From assembly GCA_001825665.1 (NCBI GenBank), contig MHXZ01000053.1:1-64000 (forward strand): 64,000 nt of DNA, given 5' to 3'. The notes under the pieces are model-generated. The model ran no database searches, was not told where the DNA came from, and was given only the letters and a program-made list of their open reading frames with translations. Origin of the DNA: Planctomycetes bacterium GWF2_41_51. GTDB lineage: Bacteria; Planctomycetota; Phycisphaerae; Sedimentisphaerales; UBA12454. Shown here piece after piece: positions 25,001-33,819 of the stretch (position 1 is its first letter; every line of letters starts with the position of its first letter). The translations under genes and the position numbers were made by a program.

Positions 25001-26368
25001 ATGTTTATAGAAAAAATCAAATCACAAGGCCTTGCTCACATGTCGTATTTCATCGGCGATAAAGGTCAGGCGGCGGTAATCGACCCCCGAAGAGATATTG
25101 ACGTTTATTCCAAACTGGCTGAAAAAAATAATCTCGAAATAACACACATATTTGAAACACATCGGAATGAGGATTATGTTATCGGCTCGCAGCAGCTCCA
25201 TCATTTTACAGGAGCACAAATTTATCATGGAGGGCAGCTCGAATTTGAATACGGCAATGGTGTAAACGAGGGAGATGTTTTTGAATTCGGCGATGTAATG
25301 CTGAAAATACTTTCGACACCGGGCCATACTTTCGAGAGCATCAGTATCGCACTGTATGACAAATCATTCAGCACCGATGACGCTGTCGGAGTTTTCACAG
25401 GCGACGCTTTATTTATAGGTGACGTGGGCAGGACGGATTTTTTTCCCGACAGGGCACAGGAAGTTGCGGGTCTTCTATACGAAAGCATTCATCAAAAACT
25501 TCTGACGCTTGGCGACCAGTGCATAATCTATCCGGCACATGGAGCCGGTTCCGTTTGCGGTTCAGGAATGGCTTCGAGAGAATTTTCCACAATCGGTTAC
25601 GAGCGTCGAAATAATCCGTCACTGCAAAAAAATAAAGAAGATTTCATCCAACAAAAGATTAACGAACATCATTATCAGCCCCCATATTTCAGAAAAATGG
25701 AATACCTCAATCAAAGCGGCGATGTACCGATATTATGTCATCTCCCCACGCCAAAACCGTTATCGGCGAATGAGTTTGCCCGTGAAATGGAGTCGGGCTT
25801 ACAGGTACTCGATTTGCGAAATCCCGAAGCAATCTCCGGCGCGACAATACCCGGTTCATTAAGTATTCCGGTCAATATGCTCCCGGCTTTCGCGGGATTT
25901 TTTCTTTCCTATGATAAACCAATCGGGCTGGTTGCCGATGAAACTGATGAGGTTCAGGATGCGGTCAGGCATTTGGTCAGATTAGGTTATGATAACATCA
26001 GATGTTATTTGAATGGAGGTCTGCACAAGTGGGAAACAAGCGGAAAAGATTATAACACGATACCTGCTGTTCACGTTAAAGAGCTTATTGGAAAAATTGA
26101 GAACAATGACCAGTTCACTTTATTGGATGTCCGCAGCATAGATGAGTTTGAGTCCGGCCATCTGCCAGGCGCACAACATATATACGTTGGTGAATTACCA
26201 AAATTTATCGGTCAAGTTGACAGCAGCAAACCGGTTGTAACTTTCTGCGGCAGTGGTCAGCGGGCAGCTATCGCGGCAAGTTATCTGAAACAAAATGGCT
26301 TTCCCGATGTGAGTAACTGTCTTGGTTCGATGTCCGCCTGCAAAGCTGTTGGCTGTCCGATTGCATAG
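25001..26368 (+). CDS. metallo-beta-lactamase-fold protein fused to two rhodanese domains
   Basis: Residues 1-230 are a metallo-beta-lactamase fold with TPGHT, FTGDALFIGDVGRTD and YPAHGAGS. The first metal motif reads THRNEDYVIG where active enzymes have THxHxDHxxG, so two metal histidines are replaced, as in a known subgroup of these fusions. Two rhodanese domains follow. The first (LQVLDLRNPEAI) lacks a catalytic cysteine. The second has TFCGSGQRA with the active cysteine. Persulfide or thiosulfate handling is the family theme. The two YeeE/YedE genes that follow on the same strand support a sulfur role. It starts just outside the island, past tRNA-Lys. Confidence 0.8.
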   Translation: MFIEKIKSQGLAHMSYFIGDKGQAAVIDPRRDIDVYSKLAEKNNLEITHIFETHRNEDYVIGSQQLHHFTGAQIYHGGQLEFEYGNGVNEGDVFEFGDVMLKILSTPGHTFESISIALYDKSFSTDDAVGVFTGDALFIGDVGRTDFFPDRAQEVAGLLYESIHQKLLTLGDQCIIYPAHGAGSVCGSGMASREFSTIGYERRNNPSLQKNKEDFIQQKINEHHYQPPYFRKMEYLNQSGDVPILCHLPTPKPLSANEFAREMESGLQVLDLRNPEAISGATIPGSLSIPVNMLPAFAGFFLSYDKPIGLVADETDEVQDAVRHLVRLGYDNIRCYLNGGLHKWETSGKDYNTIPAVHVKELIGKIENNDQFTLLDVRSIDEFESGHLPGAQHIYVGELPKFIGQVDSSKPVVTFCGSGQRAAIAASYLKQNGFPDVSNCLGSMSACKAVGCPIA

Positions 26369-26387
26369 CAGCAGGAAAAGAATCAAA

Positions 26388-27005
26388 ATGAATCGAAACC
26401 GAACAATTAAAGTTATTTTTCTTATATCTTTTCTTTTGAACACAACCATTGCATTGGGTCAGGAGCAAAACAGTATATCAACTGACAATAATTGGTTTCA
26501 GCAGGTTCGCTGGTCGCCGTATGTTGTCGGCGCAGGTATTGGAATACTTAGCTGGATTTCTTTTCTATTAAGCGACCATCCGCTCGGGGTTTCCGGCGCT
26601 TACGCGCAGTCCTACGGGATGATTGAAAAATGGTTTAAAAGAAAAGACGTTGAGCAGCAATCAGGTATGCAAAAAAATGCACCCGCGATTAGCTGGGAAA
26701 TAATGCTTGTCATAGGTCTGTTTATCGGTGCTTTTTTATCTGCGATAATATCGAGAGATTTCCGTTTCGAGTTTGTCCCGCAGCTATGGGATACAAAATT
26801 TGGAGATAATGCGTTTATACGCTGGCTTGTTGCGCTGATTGGCGGGTTCATAATGGGCTTAGGTGCCAGATGGGCCGGCGGCTGCACAAGCGGTCATGGT
26901 ATCAGCGGCACGCTCCAGCTCGTCGTTAGCAGTTGGGTAGCCGTCGTCTGCTTTTTTATCGGCGGAATTGCCGCTACAATGTTTATTTATTATGTGATTG
27001 GATAA
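26388..27005 (+). CDS. YeeE/YedE-family membrane protein (sulfur transport), first half
   Basis: This is a roughly 205-residue integral membrane protein with an N-terminal hydrophobic segment and about four more. The family cysteine sits in MGLGARWAGGCTSGHGISG. YeeE/YedE proteins carry thiosulfate or related sulfur through cysteine relays. Here the transporter is split in two genes, each with one signature. I use ATG 26388, 19 bases after the rhodanese fusion gene, rather than the longer track ORF. Confidence 0.8.
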   Translation: MNRNRTIKVIFLISFLLNTTIALGQEQNSISTDNNWFQQVRWSPYVVGAGIGILSWISFLLSDHPLGVSGAYAQSYGMIEKWFKRKDVEQQSGMQKNAPAISWEIMLVIGLFIGAFLSAIISRDFRFEFVPQLWDTKFGDNAFIRWLVALIGGFIMGLGARWAGGCTSGHGISGTLQLVVSSWVAVVCFFIGGIAATMFIYYVIG

Positions 27006-27009
27006 CAGG

Positions 27010-27567
27010 ATGATGGAAAAGCTGCGGCAAAAAAAAGGGCTGCAATTGTTCTTCGGTTTTTTGATTGGTATATGCTTTGGCTTTTTGCTGCAGAAAGGCG
27101 GCATTACGCGCTATCATATAATTATCGGTCAGCTCCTGCTCAAAGATTTCACAGTTGTTAAGGTCATGCTCACTGCGATTATCGTCGGAATGACAGGCAT
27201 CTATTTGATGCAATCGATGAATCTTGTCAAACTTCATGCAAAGCCCGGTTCAGTTGGTCAGACTGTAATTGGCGGTTTGATATTCGGCGTCGGTTTTGGT
27301 GTCCTCGGCTATTGCCCCGGAACAGTTACAGGCGCTGCCGCCCAGGGTTCTCTCGATGCTCTGCTTGGCGGTATGGTCGGCTTGTTGTTCGGGGCAGGAA
27401 CGTTCAAAATGTTTGCCGGCAATCTCCTTAAAGATGTGCTTAAGAAAGGCTATTTTGGAGAAATTACTTTGCCGCAGCTCCTTAAAATTAATAAATGGAT
27501 TGTTATAATTATTACAACCGCGATTCTGCTTTGTGTGCTTTACATCATTGAGAAATTGGGATACTGA
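27010..27567 (+). CDS. YeeE/YedE-family membrane protein (sulfur transport), second half
   Basis: This is a roughly 185-residue membrane protein with signature GFGVLGYCPGTVTGAAAQGS holding the conserved cysteine. It has about four membrane helices. It is the partner of the preceding gene; the two together match the length of a full YeeE/YedE transporter. ATG 27010 follows the upstream stop by four bases, while the track start is a TTG. The operon ends here; about 120 bases of AT-rich DNA without a gene follow. Confidence 0.8.
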   Translation: MMEKLRQKKGLQLFFGFLIGICFGFLLQKGGITRYHIIIGQLLLKDFTVVKVMLTAIIVGMTGIYLMQSMNLVKLHAKPGSVGQTVIGGLIFGVGFGVLGYCPGTVTGAAAQGSLDALLGGMVGLLFGAGTFKMFAGNLLKDVLKKGYFGEITLPQLLKINKWIVIIITTAILLCVLYIIEKLGY

Positions 27568-27686
27568 ACAGAATTAATTTTAGAACTTCACTAATTTCAA
27601 TTCGATTAGATTAAAAAAACATTTTAAAAAATTATTTTCCTGTTAATATGTCTCAAAGGATAAATCAAAAATAGGAAGTTGAGATA

Positions 27687-28514
27687 ATGAAAAATATTTT
27701 GGTATGTTTAGTATGTTTGTTTATAGCGGGAGATTCCATGGCACAGATAAACGACTTATCAGGTTGTGTAACAAAACCGATAGTTGCTGCTCACAGGGGA
27801 GCATCGTTTACAGCGCCTGAAAATACGATAGCATCTGTAATGCTCGCGTGGCAGCAGGGTGCTCCAATGGTCGAATGCGATATACATTTGACAAAAGATA
27901 ATCGCGTTATTGTTATGCACGATCCAAACACAAGAAGAACGAGCGGAGTTTTTTTGAATATCGCTGATACAAATTCGGCGGAGCTGCGGAAGCTTGATGT
28001 CGGCTCATGGAAAGACCCCAATCGCTATAAAAATGAAAAAATGCCTTTCTTAGAGGAACTCATCGATACAATTCCTCCGGGCAGAATGCTTTTAATTGAA
28101 GTAAAATGTGGAGACAAAGTGATGCCCTATTTGCAGAAAATTATCGAGCAAAGCGGCAAAGAAACCCAGCTTGCGATTATAAGTTTTAATCTTGATGTCG
28201 TGGCAGCTTCTAAAAAAATGATGCCGAAGATTCCCGCTTATTATTTAATTGGAACCGAGATCGATAAGGAAACTAACAAACCAAAAGGACACAGTCTCGA
28301 CTTGACAAAAATTGCGAGAGAGAAAGGGCTTGATGGGCTGGATTTGCACTATGCGGGTGTAACAGAAAATTTCGCCAAACAGGTACTTGCCTCGAATTTG
28401 GAATTATATACGTGGACAGTTGACGACCCGAATGAAGCTATAAGGCTCAAAGGGTTAGGAATTACAGGCATAACCACAAACAAGCCTGATTTGATGCTGG
28501 AAGTTTTAAAGTAA
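27687..28514 (+). CDS. secreted glycerophosphodiester phosphodiesterase (GDPD)
   Basis: It cleaves glycerophosphodiesters to glycerol-3-phosphate and an alcohol. It has an N-terminal signal peptide (MKNILVCLVCLFIAGDSMA, cleavage after AQ likely). The catalytic stretch is VAAHRGASFTAPENT with the His-Arg and Glu, then VECDIHLTKDNRVIVMHDP with the second His and metal Asp, LIEVKCG and GLDGLDLHY. Length of 275 is normal for the family. It is alone on its strand and converges with the hydrogenase-like operon three bases later. Confidence 0.85.
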   Translation: MKNILVCLVCLFIAGDSMAQINDLSGCVTKPIVAAHRGASFTAPENTIASVMLAWQQGAPMVECDIHLTKDNRVIVMHDPNTRRTSGVFLNIADTNSAELRKLDVGSWKDPNRYKNEKMPFLEELIDTIPPGRMLLIEVKCGDKVMPYLQKIIEQSGKETQLAIISFNLDVVAASKKMMPKIPAYYLIGTEIDKETNKPKGHSLDLTKIAREKGLDGLDLHYAGVTENFAKQVLASNLELYTWTVDDPNEAIRLKGLGITGITTNKPDLMLEVLK

Positions 28515-28516
28515 AA

Positions 28517-29269
28517 TTATCTGCGGCCGAGAAATGTTACAAGTCCGTCAAGGATTGTATAAGGATGCGGCGGACAGCCGGGGATATACAAATCGACAGG
28601 TACAATTCCATTGGCGCCATTGCTTGTTTCCGTATGTCCGATGTAAGGGCCGCCGGAAATCGCGCACGCACCGACGGCTATTACAAATTTCGGCGAGGGA
28701 ATCGCATCATAAGTTTTTTTCAAAGCCAGCCGCATATTTTCAGTTACCGGGCCTGTAACGAGTATTCCATCGGCATGGCGGGGCGAAGCGACGAATTGAA
28801 TTCCGAATCGGCCAAGGTCAAAAGTCAGTGTTGTCAAAACGTTTGTGTCTGCTTCGCACGCGTTGCATCCGCCTGCGCTTACCTGGCGAAGTTTCAGAGA
28901 CCTGCCGAAAATTCTGCGGCTTTGTTTGTCAATTGCTTGTGCGAGTTTTATTTCTTTATCGCTGACAAGCAAATCTTTGCGAATGTTTGCCGCAAGGCGG
29001 TAATCTTTTGAAAATTCAATAACGCCTTTTGGACAAGCCGATGTGCAATCGCCGCAGAAAAGGCATTTGCCCATATCGATACAAACTTTATTGTCCTGAG
29101 AAGTTATCGCACCGGTTGGACAGGCTTTTTCGCAAGCACGGCAATTATCGCATTTGTCATGATTCAAAACTGGTCTGCCGTTAAACCGCTCGGGAAGCAC
29201 AGGTTCCTTTTTCGGGAATGGATATGTGCGATAGCCTTGTTTTATTCGTGATATCAGTGCTCTTATCAT
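28517..29269 (-). CDS. hydrogenase-4-like small subunit fused to a two-cluster ferredoxin domain (Ehr-type)
   Basis: Residues 35-100 hold two [4Fe-4S] ferredoxin motifs, CDNCRACEKACP and CLFCGDCTSACP, like HycF/HyfH. The rest is a NuoB/HycG-like small subunit with the proximal cluster ligands intact: GGCNACEAD, VGACAISGG and PGCPPHP. So two subunits that are separate in E. coli are one chain here. It would pass electrons along Fe-S clusters to or from the large subunit. ATG 29269 starts seven bases after the large subunit gene; the track ORF extends wrongly into that gene. Confidence 0.8.
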   Translation of the reverse strand: MIRALISRIKQGYRTYPFPKKEPVLPERFNGRPVLNHDKCDNCRACEKACPTGAITSQDNKVCIDMGKCLFCGDCTSACPKGVIEFSKDYRLAANIRKDLLVSDKEIKLAQAIDKQSRRIFGRSLKLRQVSAGGCNACEADTNVLTTLTFDLGRFGIQFVASPRHADGILVTGPVTENMRLALKKTYDAIPSPKFVIAVGACAISGGPYIGHTETSNGANGIVPVDLYIPGCPPHPYTILDGLVTFLGRR

Positions 29270-29276
29270 AACAGCC

Positions 29277-30797
29277 TCACAGGTCGTGTCCGCAGTAGGA
29301 AAGATTGAAACTTTTATTGCATAGCGGGAAATCGGATATCTGCTGATTCCGCAATGCGACAGCCAATCCCATCCAGTTATGGAACGACGGGTCAACAATT
29401 TTATAGCGAGCCAGTTTTCCGGAATTGTCGGTTACGGCAACGTGGCAAATTTCGCCTCGCCATCCTTCGACAAGCGAAACAGCAATTTTGCACGGCGACA
29501 TAGCTGAAATTTTATTTTGAATATTTCCTGCCGGTATCGAATCGAGCAAATCAAGAATGAACGCGACAGAATGCTGGATTTCCAACCATCGAACATACGC
29601 ACGGGCAAAAACATCGCCGCTGTCCCATGTCGCGACAGGCATTTGTTTGAATTGGAAAATTCCTGATGGGAAATTATATCGGCAGTCTCTGTCAAAGCCG
29701 CACGCACGTGCAGGGGGTCCGACGATGCCCAACTGGCTGCAAATTTGTTTGTTTAATATTCCTGTATCTTCAAACCTGCCCAGAACCGATGGCGTCGACC
29801 AGAGACAATTTGCCGCGTTGGTAACATCTTTTAAGGCCGCATTTAATCTTTTTCGCAAATCATCAATATGGCTTTTTTCAATATCATAAGCAGTTCCGCC
29901 GGGCCGCATAAAGTTTCGTCCGAACCGATTACCGCAAAGAATCGCCGTCATATTCAGAAAATCGCCGCGAATTCTTCCGCAAAAAGACGAGGTCGGCAAA
30001 TATCCGACATCACCCGCAAGTGCACCGAGGTCGCCGGTGTGATTTGCGAGTCGCTCAAGTTCGAGAGCAATGCCGCGAAGAACCTGCGCACGTGCCGCAG
30101 CAGAGCAGGATGCCAGGCCTTCAAATATATAACAATGTGCCATCGTATGGCCGATGGTCGTATCTCCCGCCGCTGTTTCCATATAATGAATTAAGCGGTT
30201 TTGCGGCGCTGTAGTCATTTGCCGTTCAATACCCCGATGCTGATAACCCAATGAAATTTCCAGATGAAGAACATTTTCACCATTGCACTGAAAACGAAAA
30301 TGGCCAGGCTCGATAATACCTGCGTGTACAGGGCCGACTGCAACTTCGTGAATTTCACTGCCTTCGACACGGAAAAAATCTGTAACGCACGGAAGAATCG
30401 TTTCATTTGCCGAGCGATTCCACACGTCATTGTTCGTATATGAATGATGAAAACGAATTGGCTTAAGCCACGGATGACCTTCGGGACGAATGCCGAACTG
30501 CTCTGCAATCTCACGTTCGAACCAGTGAGCCTGCGGACAATCGGGAGTCAGCGATGGATATTTTTCTTTTACGCAGGTTGAAGCAAGATGAAGTATGCTC
30601 TGATGGTCGTCGGCAAGAACGATAATCAATTTTAAAGAATCGTTATCGTGCGGCAAGCCGAAGAATGCTGCAATTCGTCTGCCGGTATTGACGCTATTAA
30701 TTACCGTTTCGCGAAAATCATCTATTGGCAAATTCGGAACAGCGCCGATATCCGTTGATTTATTATTATAAATGCTGATTAATTGTCGGCTCATCAA
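29277..30797 (-). CDS. hydrogenase-4-like large subunit lacking nickel ligands (Ehr-type), with NuoC-like N-domain
   Basis: Residues 1-150 resemble NuoC/HycE-N (HWFEREIAEQFGIRPEGHP). Residues 155-506 resemble NuoD/HycE (LEISLGYQHRGIERQM, LELERLANHTGDLG). In true NiFe enzymes two CxxC motifs hold nickel. Here the first region reads METAAGDTTIGHTMAHC and the C-terminus reads DPSFHNWMGLA...LCNKSFNLSYCGHDL, with neither CxxC present. The protein therefore cannot hold a NiFe centre in the usual way and belongs with Ehr (energy-converting hydrogenase-related) complexes, whose substrate is not settled. It overlaps the HyfF-like stop by four bases. Confidence 0.85.
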   Translation of the reverse strand: MMSRQLISIYNNKSTDIGAVPNLPIDDFRETVINSVNTGRRIAAFFGLPHDNDSLKLIIVLADDHQSILHLASTCVKEKYPSLTPDCPQAHWFEREIAEQFGIRPEGHPWLKPIRFHHSYTNNDVWNRSANETILPCVTDFFRVEGSEIHEVAVGPVHAGIIEPGHFRFQCNGENVLHLEISLGYQHRGIERQMTTAPQNRLIHYMETAAGDTTIGHTMAHCYIFEGLASCSAAARAQVLRGIALELERLANHTGDLGALAGDVGYLPTSSFCGRIRGDFLNMTAILCGNRFGRNFMRPGGTAYDIEKSHIDDLRKRLNAALKDVTNAANCLWSTPSVLGRFEDTGILNKQICSQLGIVGPPARACGFDRDCRYNFPSGIFQFKQMPVATWDSGDVFARAYVRWLEIQHSVAFILDLLDSIPAGNIQNKISAMSPCKIAVSLVEGWRGEICHVAVTDNSGKLARYKIVDPSFHNWMGLAVALRNQQISDFPLCNKSFNLSYCGHDL

Positions 30798-32269
30798 TTA
30801 CCTCCCAGCAGAAGGGCGATATCGTGCAGAACGTTCGTTAATTGCTTCGGAACATAAACTCCAAGCACAAGCACTCCGAAAAGCAATACCGCAGGCGGCA
30901 CAATCGAAAGCCATCGTTCATTTTTCGCCGGCAAATTTTCTGTGTTGCGTCCCTGTGCCATACGAAACGCGATTGCCGAAAAACTTACGAATATAATTGC
31001 AAGAAGTCCGAGATATGCGGCCGCAATAAAATAGCGTCCCTGTTCGATGATAGCTTTTAAAATTGTAAACTCGCTAAGAAATGTTCCGAAAGGCGGAAAG
31101 CCTGTAATCGCGAGAATTCCAGCTATCCATAAAAATCCTGAAACCGAAATCAAAGAGAAAACGCCTTTCACATGGCTTGCGATTTTTGTTTTATATACCG
31201 CGAGAATATTTCCCGCGACAAGAAACAAAGCCGCCTTGGTTAGCGAATGATTGACCGTATGCAGCATTGAACCGAAAACAGCCGCGCCTCCGAGTCCGAC
31301 ACCAAGAGCAAGTATGCCCATGTGTTCGACGCTTGAATACGCAAGCATACGTTTATAATCTGCCTGGCCGATGATGAACACCGCGGCAAAAGCCATAGAC
31401 ACAAGCCCGAACAATATCAAAAGATTTTGAGCGAAAGGAAGCAGGCCGGCAGCGGCAGTAACTTCGTACGCGCGAAGAATACCGACAAACGCGCAGTTGA
31501 GAAGTGTTCCGGACAAAAGCGCCGATACAACTGAAGGCGCTTCTGAATGAGCATCGGGCAGCCATGTGTGAAGCGGGGCAAGCCCCATTTTTGTGCCGTA
31601 GCCGACAAGGATAAATATAAACGCTGCTTTGACCCAGGGTGACAAAAGCTGCGAAGCGTTTGCAGCAAGGTCGCTGCGCATCAATGGGATTGAACTGCCA
31701 TCCGGCGCAGATGCGGCAATTGCGAGAAAAAAATTTCCCAAAAGAGATATGGCAATACCGACTGAGCAAATCAGCAGATATTTCCAGGTCGCCTCCAGCG
31801 AGCGATGATGACGATGAAAATAAATCAGCGGTGCGGATACCAACGTTGTCGCTTCCATCGCTACCCAAATCAGCCCGAAATGCTGACTTGTAATGGCCAA
31901 TGTCATTGTCATCAAAAACATCAGCAGGCAGGCGGTAAATATCGCTTCCGGAGCGTTGACGAAAAATTCTTCCTCTTCGAAATCCTTTTTAGGTTCGTGC
32001 CGCTCTGCCTTTAAATATCCAACTGCGTAGAAAGATGCGCAAAGAAACAGAACGCTTGCGATGCTGAGGAATAATTTTGCCGTTGCATCAAACGCAAACC
32101 ATCCCGCCAGAATCGGCTCAGGATTCTCCAGCCAGCATAATGTTATAATCGCCGTATGACAAACCGCGGCGGCAATTAAAATGCTTCTTCGCAGAACATC
32201 GACTCGAATAAACAAACTAAGAAGTCCTGCGATAAACGGTATCAATATTAATGCCCAAATCATCATCAA
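30794..32269 (-). CDS. hyfF: hydrogenase-4 component F-like proton-translocating membrane subunit
   Basis: This 491-residue Mrp/NuoL-M-N-like antiporter subunit has about 14 membrane helices. LFSIASVLFLCASFYAVGYL, MGLAPLHTWLPDAHSEAPS and QADYKRMLAYSSVEHMGILALG are family signatures with the conserved Lys and His in the channel. It would move protons or sodium ions across the inner membrane as the complex transfers electrons. Start and stop each overlap neighbours by four bases, showing tight coupling inside the operon. Confidence 0.9.
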   Translation of the reverse strand: MMMIWALILIPFIAGLLSLFIRVDVLRRSILIAAAVCHTAIITLCWLENPEPILAGWFAFDATAKLFLSIASVLFLCASFYAVGYLKAERHEPKKDFEEEEFFVNAPEAIFTACLLMFLMTMTLAITSQHFGLIWVAMEATTLVSAPLIYFHRHHRSLEATWKYLLICSVGIAISLLGNFFLAIAASAPDGSSIPLMRSDLAANASQLLSPWVKAAFIFILVGYGTKMGLAPLHTWLPDAHSEAPSVVSALLSGTLLNCAFVGILRAYEVTAAAGLLPFAQNLLILFGLVSMAFAAVFIIGQADYKRMLAYSSVEHMGILALGVGLGGAAVFGSMLHTVNHSLTKAALFLVAGNILAVYKTKIASHVKGVFSLISVSGFLWIAGILAITGFPPFGTFLSEFTILKAIIEQGRYFIAAAYLGLLAIIFVSFSAIAFRMAQGRNTENLPAKNERWLSIVPPAVLLFGVLVLGVYVPKQLTNVLHDIALLLGGN

Positions 32270-32895
32270 TTCCTCAGAGCACTCAACTGGTCAGTATTTA
32301 TATGGTCGAATTGTCTGCTGATATGGAAAATCGCGATGCCCATTACAAATACGCCAACGAAAACATCAAGCAGAACGCCAAGCTCAATCAGCATCGGCTG
32401 GTGATATGCGATTGCCATACCGAACGCGTAAATTCCATTTTCCATTACCAGATATCCGAGTACCTGCGTAAGTGCCTTTTTGCGGCTGACGATAATAAAC
32501 AGCCCGACTATCAGTGTAAACAACGCAACAGGAATAAGCATTGTCGAATGAATGGTATAAGGCAGCGGAAGCCGAAGACTAATCCAGCTCGAAAACGCCA
32601 AAGCGAACGGCCCCATTAGAAGCGATAAACCATAACCAACGTACGGCGATTCCTCCTGCCAGACATTCAATTGCCGCAATGTTCGCGAAAGCATTACCGG
32701 AAAAACAATTCCTTTTAGAATTATACTCAGCACCGCAAATATAAGAAGCTGCCATTCAAAACTGTGAAGCAAGGGCAAAATTCCTAGCGCAACACCCTGA
32801 ACTGCCACAACACGAATGCACGCGCGAAGTCTGCTTGTTCCGAGAACGACCATGTTCGTCAAAATCAGTAATACCATTATTATATCTGTCCACAC
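32266..32895 (-). CDS. hyfE: hydrogenase-4 component E-like membrane subunit
   Basis: This 209-residue protein has about six or seven hydrophobic helices and the HyfE layout. It contains LTNMVVLGTSRLRACIRVVAVQG near the start, ILKGIVFPVMLSRTLR in the middle and YLVMENGIYAFG near the end; its C-terminal half resembles NuoK. It is a membrane scaffold part of the ion-pumping arm. The start is three bases after the HyfC-like stop. Confidence 0.85.
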   Translation of the reverse strand: MWTDIIMVLLILTNMVVLGTSRLRACIRVVAVQGVALGILPLLHSFEWQLLIFAVLSIILKGIVFPVMLSRTLRQLNVWQEESPYVGYGLSLLMGPFALAFSSWISLRLPLPYTIHSTMLIPVALFTLIVGLFIIVSRKKALTQVLGYLVMENGIYAFGMAIAYHQPMLIELGVLLDVFVGVFVMGIAIFHISRQFDHINTDQLSALRN

Positions 32896-32898
32896 AGC

Positions 32899-33819
32899 TT
32901 AATTCCTAAAAGTAAAAATAAGTGCAAGTATCGCAAGGGCGACCGCGGTAAAAAGCAAATGCGGTACGCGCACAAGCCGCAGTCTTGCCATACATGATTC
33001 AACAATGCCAATCAAGATCGAAACGACAAAAATTGCCGCGATAGAAACAGGTATTGAAATCTGCCACGGCATAACGTTCATCGGCAAAATAAATCCGACA
33101 AGTATCGCCGCAAAAATCCAAAGCTTTAACGCCGCACTATAAAGAAGAAACGCGAAGTCCGGCCCGCTGTTATCGAGTATCATAACTTCGTGAATCATCG
33201 TCAGCTCAAGATGCGTATTCGGGTCATCGACCGGTATGCGTGAATTTTCAGCGAGAAGAACAATAACTATAGCTGCCGTAACAAGCAGCAGCGTCGCGCT
33301 GTTAGTTGCCCACATCTGCGGCGTTATTGCGGAAAAAATATTCGAAAATGAAATGCTCGATGTTTGCCTTGCCATCGCGGCCATTGCGATAAAAAATGCA
33401 GGTTCAGCTAAAGCTGAAAATTGAACTTCACGGCTGGCTCCCATTCCTTCAAAACTCGAGCCGGTATCCAAAGCGCCTATGACGATGAAAAATCTGATAA
33501 GTCCCAGTAAATATGCCGCGAGAATCAAATCGCCGTTAAAGCTCAATATCGTTTTGCCGAAACCGAGAGGTATGATGAAAGTTACAAGTAATATCGCTGA
33601 AAGACAGACGATAGGCATCGCCTTAAAAATCCACGATGTCGTTGAACTGTAAACAGCGCTCTTATGAAGCAGTTTCCACAAGTCATAATAAGGTTGAAGC
33701 AAAGGCTGGCCGCGTCTTCCCGCAAAGTTCGCCTTGACCCAATTGATTACACCCAGCAGCATCGGTGCAAGCACCATCGCCGCGGCAGGCTGAATTATCA
33801 TTATCGCATAGTCTCTCAT
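32899..33819 (-). CDS. hyfC: hydrogenase-4 component C / NuoH-like membrane anchor subunit
   Basis: This 306-residue NuoH/HycD homologue has about eight membrane helices. GRRGQPLLQPYYDLWKLLHK, MGASREVQFSALAEPAFF and NSRIPVDDPNTHLELTMIHE are signatures; the last contains the acidic residues of the quinone-side loop. It joins the soluble Fe-S arm to the pump. I set the start at ATG 33819, which overlaps the HyfB-like stop (ATGA); the track ORF runs 81 bases too far upstream. Confidence 0.88.
   Translation of the reverse strand: MRDYAIMIIQPAAAMVLAPMLLGVINWVKANFAGRRGQPLLQPYYDLWKLLHKSAVYSSTTSWIFKAMPIVCLSAILLVTFIIPLGFGKTILSFNGDLILAAYLLGLIRFFIVIGALDTGSSFEGMGASREVQFSALAEPAFFIAMAAMARQTSSISFSNIFSAITPQMWATNSATLLLVTAAIVIVLLAENSRIPVDDPNTHLELTMIHEVMILDNSGPDFAFLLYSAALKLWIFAAILVGFILPMNVMPWQISIPVSIAAIFVVSILIGIVESCMARLRLVRVPHLLFTAVALAILALIFTFRN

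Noticed and set aside
29270-29398. N-terminal extension of the small hydrogenase-like subunit in the track
   Set aside because: It lies within the large subunit coding sequence; ATG 29269 right after the large subunit stop gives the family N-terminus.
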